This document shows positions 1-6,068 of a stretch of 9,881 bases of DNA, piece after piece. The stretch is from an uncultured Pseudomonadota bacterium (GTDB lineage Bacteria; Myxococcota_A; UBA796; GCA-2862545). How positions within the stretch are numbered: the stretch's first letter is position 1; every line of letters starts with the position of its first letter. The position numbers were made by a program, and so were the translations under genes. The notes beneath the pieces are model-generated. The model saw only the letters and a program-made list of their open reading frames with translations. It did no database searches and was not told where the DNA came from. Location of the stretch: the NCBI GenBank assembly GCA_937891875.1, contig CALATR010000872.1, forward strand, positions 1 to 9,881, written 5' to 3'.

Positions 1-1
1 C

Positions 2-268
2 GTCGGCGAGACTCCGGTGCGGCTGCTGTCCCGCCACTGGGTGATCACCGACGCGCGCGGCCACGTCGAGCACGTGCGCGGTCCCGGTGTCGTCGGCGAA
101 CAACCGCACCTCGCGCCGGGCGAGCGGTTCACCTACACCTCGTTCTGCCCCCTGCCGACCTCCCTGGGCGCGATGCACGGCAGCTACACCATGGAGCTGG
201 ACTCCGGCGAGCGATTCGAGGCGACGGTCGCCCCGTTTGGCCTGGTCGACCCGGACACCGAGAACTGA
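2..268 (+). CDS. apaG: ApaG family protein, 3' part (N-terminus outside window)
   Basis: The gene is cut by the left edge; 88 residues are readable in frame from base 2 to the TGA ending at 268. The run LLSRHWVITDARGHVEHVRG followed by GPGVVGEQPHLAPGE, then TSFCPLPTSLGAMHGSY and a closing APFGL is the conserved core and C-terminus of the ApaG/DUF525 family. ApaG has a small immunoglobulin/fibronectin-III-like beta fold of about 125 residues, so roughly the first 35 residues are missing. In enterobacteria apaG lies with ksgA and apaH and has been linked to Co/Mg resistance; its biochemical role is poorly defined, and the 'Mg/Co efflux' name found in databases is not a demonstrated function. 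A GTG at 17 lies inside the conserved core and should not be taken as the start. Nothing is visible of the upstream neighbour. A hairpin follows the stop by 7 bases, and the next gene is convergent. Confidence 0.93.
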   Translation, partial: VGETPVRLLSRHWVITDARGHVEHVRGPGVVGEQPHLAPGERFTYTSFCPLPTSLGAMHGSYTMELDSGERFEATVAPFGLVDPDTEN

Positions 269-275
269 CGGGGGT

Positions 276-294
276 CCGGGGGCGACTCCCCCGG
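276..294. terminator. GC-rich hairpin between convergent genes, possible bidirectional terminator
   Basis: CCGGGGG (276-282) pairs perfectly with CCCCCGG (288-294) around the 5-base loop CGACT, giving a seven-pair all-GC stem. It sits 7 bases after the apaG stop and 32 bases beyond the stop of the convergent lipoprotein gene. There is no T-run on either side, so a canonical intrinsic terminator is not shown. Position and stem strength make a transcription-blocking role likely but inferred. Confidence 0.5.
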
Positions 295-325
295 GGAGGC
301 CGAGTTTCGAGGCCGGCAGACGGAC

Positions 326-688
326 TCAGTCGATGCCGGCGAGGCAGGGGCCGGGGCAGTCGCTGACGCCGGCCCGGGACAGCACGCCGCCCGTGCACGT
401 GGTGTGCTCGGTTGCGCAGGCCCACCACGCGGTCGTGTCGCAGGGAGTCGTGTCCAGGCCCCGGGCGCAGACCAGCGCCGGGTCGAGCCGCGCGTCCTCG
501 GGCACACAGGCGAGCCCGTTGACGTGGTCGACGAAGGCGCGGCAGGCGGGGCTGCTGTCGAAGGTCTCGTGGGGCGGCGTGAGGGGCTCGACGACCACGG
601 GCTCCGGCGCGGGTGGCCGGGGTCCGGGGCGGGGTGCCTCCTCGAAGGAGCAGGCGGACAGGACGAGCAGCAGGCTCAGGGCGCGCAA
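326..688 (-). CDS. Small cysteine-rich lipoprotein, function unknown
   Basis: This is a 120-residue secreted protein with no enzymatic motif. The N-terminus MRALSLLLVLSACS is a short lipoprotein signal with lipobox LSAC, so Cys13 should be lipidated; Ser at +2 gives no inner-membrane retention signal by the E. coli rule. Residues 16-48 are a Pro/Glu/Val-rich linker. Residues 49-115 contain eight cysteines (49, 61, 74, 83, 91, 98, 111, 115), consistent with up to four disulfides, with a WW pair at 88-89. The start is a TTG; it is chosen because GGAGGT lies three bases upstream and the signal peptide begins exactly there. Small Cys-rich lipoproteins of this build are, as I recall, common and uncharacterised in Myxococcota. 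It converges with apaG and diverges from the next lipoprotein gene across 94 bp. That it is a real gene is fairly sure; its role is not known. Confidence 0.8.
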   Translation of the reverse strand: MRALSLLLVLSACSFEEAPRPGPRPPAPEPVVVEPLTPPHETFDSSPACRAFVDHVNGLACVPEDARLDPALVCARGLDTTPCDTTAWWACATEHTTCTGGVLSRAGVSDCPGPCLAGID

Positions 689-691
689 GGG

Positions 692-697
692 ACCTCC
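692..697 (-). promoter_or_regulatory. Shine-Dalgarno GGAGGT that fixes a TTG start
   Basis: On the minus strand GGAGGT is followed by CCC and then TTG (start at 688). The same GGAGGTCCC string precedes an ATG at 6758, which supports the TTG as a genuine start. Further upstream, TAGGAC (709-704, minus) could be a -10 element, but I see no convincing -35. Confidence 0.7.
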
Positions 698-771
698 GCG
701 CCAGTCCTATCTTGGCCGCCGGGTCGCGCCGGTCGCGGTTCGGGAACACGCATTGCATGCTACGGGTGCAC

Positions 772-778
772 AGGAGGT
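772..778 (+). promoter_or_regulatory. Shine-Dalgarno AGGAGGT for the lipoprotein at 783
   Basis: AGGAGGT is followed by CCCC and ATG at 783. It selects this ATG over the much longer open frame running in from base 87, which has no signal peptide at its own start and would overlap the minus-strand lipoprotein gene completely. Confidence 0.75.
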
Positions 779-782
779 CCCC

Positions 783-1529
783 ATGCGCCACGCCCTGGTC
801 ATGCTCGCGGTGCTGCTCGCCGGATGCAGCCCGGTGATCGCCGAGATCCGCTCGACCGAGACCGGCGATCCGGACCCCGATCCGACCGAACTGACCTGCG
901 ATCAGGTTGTCGCGGATCTGCTCGACGAGGCGACCCGCATCCGCTCCTGCGAGGAAGACGCGGACTGCGGCCAGGTGCTCGTCGGTACCAGCTGTGGCTG
1001 CACCCACGACTGGGTCGCCCGACAGGACGCCGACGCTGGCCGGTTCTACGATCTGGCCGCGCTCGGTGCGGACAAGCAGTGCGAGCTCCCCTTCGACAGC
1101 CCCTGCGACTGTCCTGCCGCAGACGGCTTCGCCTGCGTCGACAACCAGTGCGACTGGAAGCCCCCCGCCCCGCCCCCACCGCCCCACTTCACAGACTGCA
1201 CCGCCGACATGGGCGAGCCCGTCTCGGTCGACCGCATGCAGATCAGCCGCGAGGGCGAGCTGGTCGTCGACGTCAGCCACGGTGGCGGCTGCGCCGAGCA
1301 CGAGTACGTCGTCTGCTGGCCCGCCCAGGAGTTCGAGGTCGGCCGCCCGCCGCGCGCGCGTCTGGAGATGCTGCACCTGACCCCCGGAGACCCCTGCGAT
1401 GGCATCGTGGCGGACGAGGTCCGGGTGGATCTCGGGCCGATGCGGGAGGCGTACTCGGAGCAGTTCGACGGCGGCAACGCCATGACCCTGGTCCTGGACC
1501 CGCTGTGGACGGTGTACTGGTTCCGGTAG
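783..1529 (+). CDS. Two-domain cysteine-rich lipoprotein, function unknown
   Basis: This is a 248-residue probable outer-membrane lipoprotein. Residues 1-15 (MRHALVMLAVLLAGC) are a signal with lipobox LAGC; Ser follows at +2. After an acidic linker, residues 39-123 form a Cys-rich module with C39, C56, C62, C71, C73, C100, C108, C110, C118 and C123, including the spacing CEEDADC and SCGC. A proline run at 127-135 separates it from a second module (140 to the end) with GGGCAEHEY (168-176), LHL around His199 and GDPCD (203-207). The pattern GGC-x-EH, then H, then D-x-C-(D/E) recalls a secreted domain I have seen in Myxococcota and Bacteroidetes, usually unannotated; this is memory, not a search result. 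The conserved His, Glu and Cys could suggest metal binding, which is speculation. The gene diverges from the smaller Cys-rich lipoprotein and faces the helicase gene across the repeat-filled gap. Confidence 0.85.
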   Translation: MRHALVMLAVLLAGCSPVIAEIRSTETGDPDPDPTELTCDQVVADLLDEATRIRSCEEDADCGQVLVGTSCGCTHDWVARQDADAGRFYDLAALGADKQCELPFDSPCDCPAADGFACVDNQCDWKPPAPPPPPHFTDCTADMGEPVSVDRMQISREGELVVDVSHGGGCAEHEYVVCWPAQEFEVGRPPRARLEMLHLTPGDPCDGIVADEVRVDLGPMREAYSEQFDGGNAMTLVLDPLWTVYWFR

Positions 1530-1592
1530 GGGAGGGGCGGAGTTTCGATTTGGATTGGTCGGGGGGTCTCCGGACTTCGGCGCGGTGCTCGG

Positions 1593-1628
1593 CACAGAGG
1601 CACAGAGGCACCGAGGGGTTCACAGAGG
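1593..1628 (+). repeat. Short tandem repeat, 8-base unit cacagagg and variants
   Basis: Units are cacagagg (1593-1600), cacagagg (1601-1608), caccgagg (1609-1616) and, after GGTT, cacagagg (1621-1628); a related cacggagg occurs at 1660-1667. The unit forms the outer part of the left arm of the inverted repeat. Degenerate cacGGAGG/cacAGAGG strings are, from memory, frequent between genes in large-genome Myxococcota and Planctomycetes. Confidence 0.8.
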
Positions 1629-1775
1629 TGGCTCTTGGGGTGCGGACGGCGGTCTTCAACACGGAGGAGCGGAGCTCCGGAGATCTGACGGAGGTGGGAG
1701 CGGTCTCGGCGGAGACGGACCTGACGGCGACCAGGTTTGGAAGAGGACCCGATCATCCGGGCGGGCAGCGAGACT

Positions 1776-1804
1776 CGTCCTCTCTGTCGATCAAGAAGAG
1801 GACG
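1776..1804. repeat. Central hairpin inside the family A element
   Basis: CGTCCTCT (1776-1783) is exactly complementary to AGAGGACG (1797-1804), with a 13-base loop. It lies near the midpoint of the larger inverted repeat, so a transcript of the whole element could form a long stem crowned by this hairpin. No T-run follows. Confidence 0.55.
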
Positions 1805-2026
1805 GCTGGCGGGCAGGAACGGGCCTCACAAGCCCACGGATTCCATGCTTCAGTCCCACACGCGCCGACCCGCCCGGTCGCCTCCGTCAGACCTCCGGAG
1901 CTCAGCTCCTCCGTGGTGAAAGCAGACGTTCGAAGAGCCAATATCACCTCTGTGCCGAGCGGTTCCTCGACCCGCCGATGGCCACCACGCCGGACCCGTG
2001 CCCCTGACGTCGCCCCTCCCCTTCGC

Positions 2027-3850
2027 CTACTCCAGCACCTCACTCCAAGGCGGCTCCCACACGCTCTGCACCGCATCCTGCTCGTGCAGCAGGTCCAGCA
2101 CCTCCGAGAAGGCCGCATCCCCGCCGAGTGTCGCCGAGTCCCCGACGCACACCAGCAGCCTGCGCGCGCGGGTCAGGGCGACGGTGAGGCGGCGGCGGTC
2201 GGCGACGAAGCCGAGGTCGCCGTCGGGGTTGGACCGGACCCAGGAGCAGACGATGACCTCGCGCTCCTGGCCCTGGAAGGCGTTGACGGTCGCGGCCTCG
2301 ACGCCTGAGGGCAGAGCTTCCTTGAGCTCGCGGACCTGCGCGTTGTAGGGGGTGATCACGCCGATCAGGCCGCTCGGTACGCCCGCCTCGCGGAGCTGCT
2401 GCACGACCGCGGCGACGACTTCGACCTCGAGGCCATTGAACGTGGAGCGGGTCGCGGGGTCGAGCTCCTCGTCGGCCTCGGCGCCGGCGGTGTCGATCCA
2501 CAGGGTGGCCCGGGTGGTGAGGGGAGTCTCGGCGACGCCGGGCAGGTCCGCCAGGCGGTGCTCGGCGACGGCGGGGTGGGGCTCGTAGGTGTCGCCGTAG
2601 ACGGGCTCGACCAGCGCCTGGATGTCCCGGTGCATGCGGTGCTGGGTGGCGAGCATGGGCATCGGCAGGGCGGTGGCGCCGGGCTCGACCAGGCGCGCGA
2701 GCATGGAGCGCTCGAGGGGTGAGCTCGGGGCGCGAACGACCGGTCCGAGCTGGTGCGGATCGCCGAGCAGGAACAGGCGTTCGACGTAGGGCACGACGGT
2801 CCAGATGGCGGGCTCGAGCGCCTGGGTCGCCTCGTCGACGAGGGCGGTCGTGGGGCGGGGCAGGTGGGGGGCGCGCCAGGCCAGGGTGCCCAGCGTGGTG
2901 GCGATGACCTGGGCGCTCGCGAGGGCGGCGTCCTCGGCGCGGGTGATCAGATCGCGGCGCTCGCCGAGCAGGCGGCCGTATGCGCTGCGGCTCTCGCGAT
3001 CGTCGCGGCCGACCAGGCGGGACAGATCGCGGTCCATGACCCGCAGGGCCTCGCCGTAGGGGCCGCGCTCGACCCGCTGTTTCAGGGCGTACTCCCTGCC
3101 GATCGCCGACATGCGACCCCAGGCGCCGACCCGCACGACGTCGAGCCCGGCCTCGACCGCGCGCCCCACGAGGTGGTCGACCGCGGCGTTGCTGTCGGCC
3201 AGCGCCCAGGGGCGCTCGTGAGGCACCAGGGAGCGGAGCAGGGCGACCATCACCTGGGTCTTGCCGGTGCCCGGCGGTCCGTGGATGAGGGCGAGCTCGG
3301 CACAGGCGAGGGCGTGCTCGGCGGCCTCGCGCTGGGACGCGTTGAGACGATCGTCGAGCAGTGGGGGCGGGTGCGAGGAGGGGTGGCCGGGGGCGCGCTC
3401 ACCGAGGAGCACATCGCGGAGCTCGGAGCGGTGGCCGTCGGCGCGGGCGAGGGCGTCGGCGTAGCGGCGCCAGGTGGTGGGATCGAAGCGCAGGGTGACG
3501 ACGGCGCGCTGGTCAGGCTCGACGTCTCCGCGGACCCGCACCTCGGCCCAGCGTGCGTCCGCGTCGTCGACCCGTCCCTGGAGGCGACCGCGGGCGGTCT
3601 CGACGTCCACGCGATCGCCCGGGCTGATCCCGTCGTGCAGGGTCACGCCAGGAGGGGCGCGCAGGGTCAGGCGCAAGGCGTCCCGGCTGGCCCAGCGCAC
3701 CTCCTCGATGGTGCACGCCGGCCAGGCGACGCCCGCAGCGATCCGCTCGTCCACGGGAAGATCGGCCAGTCGCTCCAGGGCATCGCGCTCCCAGGCGCCG
3801 GCCTCGGCGAGGGCCTCGTGCAAGGATTGCAGGTGGGGATGAGCGGGCAC
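2027..3850 (-). CDS. SF1 helicase, DNA2/NAM7 (SMUBP-2-like) family
   Basis: This is a cytoplasmic ATP-driven DNA or RNA helicase of the Upf1-like SF1B group (Pfam AAA_11/AAA_12 type), 607 residues from the chosen start. All core motifs are visible: Walker A GPPGTGKT (191-198), a motif Ia-like ADSNAAVDHL, DEAT Walker B (339-342), GDPHQL motif III (363-368), QHRMH motif IV (403-407), NAFQGQE motif V (523-529) and VALTRAR motif VI (557-563). The first 180 residues should hold the small beta-barrel and stalk seen in SMUBP-2-like proteins. I prefer the GTG at 3850, with AAGGA 8 bases upstream, over an in-frame GTG at 3892 that has no visible ribosome site. No nuclease domain is attached. The family members with known roles act in replication, repair or RNA turnover; the bacterial stand-alone type is poorly studied. 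It diverges from the HELCH gene across 57 bp, so the two may share a regulatory region. Confidence 0.93.
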   Translation of the reverse strand: MPAHPHLQSLHEALAEAGAWERDALERLADLPVDERIAAGVAWPACTIEEVRWASRDALRLTLRAPPGVTLHDGISPGDRVDVETARGRLQGRVDDADARWAEVRVRGDVEPDQRAVVTLRFDPTTWRRYADALARADGHRSELRDVLLGERAPGHPSSHPPPLLDDRLNASQREAAEHALACAELALIHGPPGTGKTQVMVALLRSLVPHERPWALADSNAAVDHLVGRAVEAGLDVVRVGAWGRMSAIGREYALKQRVERGPYGEALRVMDRDLSRLVGRDDRESRSAYGRLLGERRDLITRAEDAALASAQVIATTLGTLAWRAPHLPRPTTALVDEATQALEPAIWTVVPYVERLFLLGDPHQLGPVVRAPSSPLERSMLARLVEPGATALPMPMLATQHRMHRDIQALVEPVYGDTYEPHPAVAEHRLADLPGVAETPLTTRATLWIDTAGAEADEELDPATRSTFNGLEVEVVAAVVQQLREAGVPSGLIGVITPYNAQVRELKEALPSGVEAATVNAFQGQEREVIVCSWVRSNPDGDLGFVADRRRLTVALTRARRLLVCVGDSATLGGDAAFSEVLDLLHEQDAVQSVWEPPWSEVLE

Positions 3851-3858
3851 CGCGGTGG

Positions 3859-3863
3859 TCCTT
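3859..3863 (-). promoter_or_regulatory. Ribosome-binding site deciding the helicase start
   Basis: On the minus strand AAGGA lies 8 bases before GTG at 3850. The alternative upstream GTG at 3892 has only pyrimidine-rich sequence before it, so the shorter protein is preferred. The choice changes only 14 residues. Confidence 0.55.
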
Positions 3864-3895
3864 CGACAGCTGGGACGGCCGGGGTATCCCACGGG

Positions 3896-3902
3896 AAGGG
3901 AG
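3896..3902 (+). promoter_or_regulatory. Ribosome-binding site deciding the start of the HELCH protein
   Basis: AAGGGAG lies 5 bases before GTG at 3908. The open frame extends upstream to 2753, but that part is antisense to the helicase and lacks a plausible start signal, so the GTG at 3908 is taken. Confidence 0.6.
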
Positions 3903-3907
3903 ACGCC

Positions 3908-5677
3908 GTGTCATTCGATCCGGTCCAAGCCGCAGAACACCTCGCCGATCGCGTCCCGTACGCGACGGATGCGCCGAAGGGCGGGTGGCCCGCCACCTGT
4001 CCCGCCCGGGAGCTGGCGCGATCGCCGGCCGCCGCCGCGGTCGGTCATCTGGCCGCGCGCTCGGGGCTGGGCCTGTTCCACACCGAGTGGCGCCGCCTGC
4101 TGGCGCTGCCCGAGGACTGGGTGCCCGCCCACGACCCCAGCCTGGCCGAGCCCCCGTCCTGGGGCGGCGGTGTGCTGCCCGAGCGCAAGTACCAGGCCTT
4201 CCGCCACGACCAGGCGCTGGGCGGCTACCACCCGGGGATGCGCGCCAAGTGGACCGCCCACGAGCTGTGCCATGGCCTCGTCGGCTTCGCCTGGCGCCCG
4301 GACGCCAGCCCGCTCTTCCTGGCCACCGCCGGTCGGATCGCCGAGCTGGTGCCCGTCGTGCTGTGGTACTTCCTCGACGAGGCCCACCTGCGCCGCTGCC
4401 CGCGCCACAGCCACGGCGGCGCCCTGTACCGCAGCCACTGCCCCGCCTGCGAGGCCATCGCCGCCCCCCGCCTGGACGAGCTCTTCGCCGAGCAGCTCCT
4501 CGAGGAGGGGCGCCTCTTCGTCGAGCGTGAGCTGGCCGGTGTGCGCGAGACCCTGCGCACCGGCGTGCCCGTGCCCCACGTGCACGGCGGCCTGGACCTG
4601 TGCTCGGACGGCGTGGCCTACGCCGCCGCCCATGGCCCACGCCTGCACAGCGAGGCATTCCATCGCTACATCGAGGGCTTTGCGGTAGAGGGCGGCGGGC
4701 TGTCCACCTCGCTGGAGGCGCTCACGGCCCGGGCGCTGGAGGTGCTCGACGGCATTGCCCAGGGGGACGAGGTCGTACCGCTCGCGCCCACCCGCGCCCA
4801 CGGCGAGGCGCGCTGGGCGCTGCAGGATCTGGCCTGGCGCCTGCTCACCGTGTGGCACGACACCGACGGCGACGCCGCCGACACCCTGTCCGATCTGGTC
4901 GACGGGCTCGCCGAGGCCTGCGCGCTCACCGCCCGGGACGAGGTCGACGCCACCCAGGTCCGCACCCGCGCCGCGGAGGCGTTCCAGGCCGCGCGGGCCG
5001 GCTACGAGGCGCTGTTCGAGGACTACGCCGTGCCCGAGCCGGCCGATGTGTTCGCCCTCGGCCACGACCTGCTCGGCGTCGGAGGAGCCCGCAGCGAGGG
5101 CCAGATCCTCGAGGGTCTCGTCGACGCGATGCCCGGCACCATCACCCTGCTCCAGCCGGACGTGGACGCCTTGATCTCGGCGTTCGTCGAGCAGGATCGG
5201 CCGGTGCGCGTGCCGCTGGGCCGCCGGTTCGCGAGCTGGATCGCCGGAGACGCTCCCCCCGAGGTGGGCGCCCTGGCCCGCTTCGAGGCGGCACTGACCC
5301 ACCTGCCTCCCGCTGATCCGTTGGTGGTCGGACTCGGCGGCCCGAAGCCCGGGGACCCGGTGCGCCTGGCGGAGGGCGTGGTCGTGCTGCGCGAGGACGT
5401 CGACGTGGTCGAGCTCGCGCGCTCGGTGGAGTTCGGCGACGTCATCCGCGCCGGGGACCGCATCGTCGACGTCGACGGCCAGCCCGTGCCCGAGCGACCC
5501 TCAGCCCTGGTCCTCGTCCGCGACCCGGTCGGCGAGGTCATCCTGCTGGACGTCGAGGCCGGCGTCGGCGATCAGCTCCTGGGTCTTTGGGACGGCGGGC
5601 CGCTGGAGGTGGCCTGGGGCGAGTGGGAGGCACTCGTGCAGGCGGGTGTGCTGCGGCCGGTGAGGTGGGGGGTCTGA
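3908..5677 (+). CDS. Unrecognised 589-residue protein with HELCH motif and PDZ-like C-terminus
   Basis: I do not recognise the family. The protein starts MSFDPVQAAEHLADR (GTG start) and has no signal peptide or membrane segment, so it should be cytoplasmic. Residues 118-122 read HELCH within KWTAHELCHGL, which fits the HExxH zinc-metallopeptidase pattern. A Glu 24 residues later (E146, in RIAELVP) could be a gluzincin-type third ligand. C164, C178 and C181 (CPRH then CPAC) with neighbouring histidines could be a structural zinc site. The middle (about 200-400) is Ala/Leu/Glu-rich and probably helical. Around 485-550 the text GDRIVDVDGQPV (516-527) followed by a short beta-like segment resembles the centre of a PDZ domain. 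If both hints hold it is a soluble metal-dependent protein, perhaps a peptidase; HExxH can also arise by chance. It diverges from the helicase gene and ends facing the repeat-filled spacer. Coding is well supported by length, start signal and codon bias; function is open. Confidence 0.8.
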   Translation: MSFDPVQAAEHLADRVPYATDAPKGGWPATCPARELARSPAAAAVGHLAARSGLGLFHTEWRRLLALPEDWVPAHDPSLAEPPSWGGGVLPERKYQAFRHDQALGGYHPGMRAKWTAHELCHGLVGFAWRPDASPLFLATAGRIAELVPVVLWYFLDEAHLRRCPRHSHGGALYRSHCPACEAIAAPRLDELFAEQLLEEGRLFVERELAGVRETLRTGVPVPHVHGGLDLCSDGVAYAAAHGPRLHSEAFHRYIEGFAVEGGGLSTSLEALTARALEVLDGIAQGDEVVPLAPTRAHGEARWALQDLAWRLLTVWHDTDGDAADTLSDLVDGLAEACALTARDEVDATQVRTRAAEAFQAARAGYEALFEDYAVPEPADVFALGHDLLGVGGARSEGQILEGLVDAMPGTITLLQPDVDALISAFVEQDRPVRVPLGRRFASWIAGDAPPEVGALARFEAALTHLPPADPLVVGLGGPKPGDPVRLAEGVVVLREDVDVVELARSVEFGDVIRAGDRIVDVDGQPVPERPSALVLVRDPVGEVILLDVEAGVGDQLLGLWDGGPLEVAWGEWEALVQAGVLRPVRWGV

Positions 5678-5705
5678 GAGGGTGTGGAGCGGAGCGGACT
5701 CGACC

Positions 5706-5799
5706 GGCGGAGGTCGCGTAGCTTCGACCGGGGGAGTGGAGGCTCGGTCTCCAGTCTCCAGTCTCCAGTCCCCAGTCCTACGGCAGCGGATCCACCCCG
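5706..5799 (+). repeat. Repeat family B, copy 1
   Basis: This 94-bp block matches 9774-9874 at 90 positions by hand alignment; the other copy has one extra 7-base unit (101 bp). Similarity runs from ggcggaggtcgcgtagc to gcggatccaccccg and then stops abruptly. Both copies are in the same orientation and each follows the stop codon of a plus-strand gene, here by 28 bases. Confidence 0.9.
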
Positions 5800-5971
5800 G
5801 TCTGATCGGTGCCCAGCCCACATCGAAGCCACCGCGCACGAAATCCCTGCGAATCCCAGATATTCGTGGATTGCAACACCGGTCTTCGCCGCGACCGCTC
5901 CCTGGCCGGCCGAAGCTGGAGACTGGCGACTGGGGACCGGCCCGCCACTCCATCGGTCGTAGCGACGCGAC
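5713..5971. repeat. Inverted repeat: head-to-head pair of family B arms
   Basis: The left arm (5713-5768) and the reverse complement of the right arm (5916-5971) align without gaps at 47 of 56 positions. The arms flank a 147-bp spacer. The right arm is therefore a third, more diverged copy of repeat B in opposite orientation. There is no open frame for a transposase between the arms. Confidence 0.85.
5748..5775 (+). repeat. Tandem 7-base repeat tctccag, four units
   Basis: Three exact tctccag units are followed by tccccag. The array lies inside copy 1 of repeat B; the equivalent array in the other copy has five units. Confidence 0.9.
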
Positions 5972-6027
5972 GCTCTCGCGAGGCGACCCCGCTACCCGCA
6001 GCGACGCGATTCCCGCGAGACGACTCC
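5959..6027 (+). repeat. Short imperfect direct repeat next to the redoxin stop
   Basis: The segment 5959-5988 (gtagcgacgcga then tcgcgaggcgac) recurs at 5998-6027 (gcagcgacgcga then ccgcgagacgac), with a two-base gap and several substitutions. The first copy overlaps the right arm of the inverted repeat, so this may be a duplicated end of the element. Confidence 0.55.
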
Positions 6028-6068
6028 TGCGCCCAGACGGACCCGCCGGAATTGACCCGACTCTCTCC

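Larger units (their letters stand above)
1593..1960. repeat. Long imperfect inverted repeat (family A)
   Basis: The left arm at 1660-1696 and the reverse complement of 1879-1915 match at 34 of 37 positions by hand alignment, including the core cggagctccgg region and tctgacggagg. The similarity continues outward: cacagaggtg (1621-1630) is matched by the reverse complement of 1945-1954, and gctctt follows on both sides, with a few small gaps. The arms enclose about 180 bp. No transposase, target-site duplication or open frame accompanies it, so it may be a non-autonomous mobile element or a BIME-like pair of palindromic repeats at convergent gene ends. Confidence 0.75.
1530..2026. other. Gene-free convergent spacer, 497 bp, occupied by repeat family A
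   Basis: The spacer lies between the 3' ends of the lipoprotein gene (+) and the helicase gene (-). Several open frames cross it, but none has a ribosome-binding site or a recognisable product, and their translations come from the repeats. It contains tandem cacagagg units, a long imperfect inverted repeat and a small central hairpin, described separately. No promoter or T-tailed terminator is evident. Confidence 0.8.
5678..6068. other. Gene-free convergent spacer, 391 bp, occupied by repeat family B
   Basis: The spacer lies between the 3' ends of the HELCH gene (+) and the redoxin gene (-). It contains one direct copy of repeat B, a more diverged inverted copy, a less GC-rich centre and a short direct repeat close to the redoxin stop. 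Frames crossing it lack ribosome sites and recognisable products. No T-tailed terminator is visible. Confidence 0.8.

Noticed and set aside
738..763. Operator-like dyad GTTC-gg-GAAC and GCATGC before the lipoprotein at 783
   Set aside because: The arms are only 4 bases and the GCATGC palindrome 6 bases, too short to separate from chance without related promoters.
87..782. Upstream extension of the lipoprotein gene at 783
   Set aside because: The added part overlaps apaG and the minus-strand lipoprotein gene in other frames, and it would place the signal peptide in mid-protein. ATG 783 has a strong ribosome site.
1593..1960. Complete insertion sequence
   Set aside because: The inverted arms enclose only about 180 bp with no transposase frame and no clear target duplication. 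Only a non-autonomous element remains possible.
1753..2118. A 121-codon minus-strand frame in the family A spacer
   Set aside because: It overlaps the helicase 3' end, has no ribosome site, and its sequence is only a translation of the repeat arm.
404..2308. A 634-codon plus-strand open frame crossing three regions
   Set aside because: It runs out of frame through the lipoprotein gene, the repeat spacer and the antisense of the helicase; the translation is Arg/Pro/Ala-rich without a domain.
2753..3907. Upstream extension of the HELCH gene frame
   Set aside because: It is antisense to the helicase, whose motifs are complete. The GTG at 3908 has its own ribosome site.
5748..5775. CRISPR array
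   Set aside because: The unit is 7 bases with no spacers between units, so it is a simple tandem repeat.
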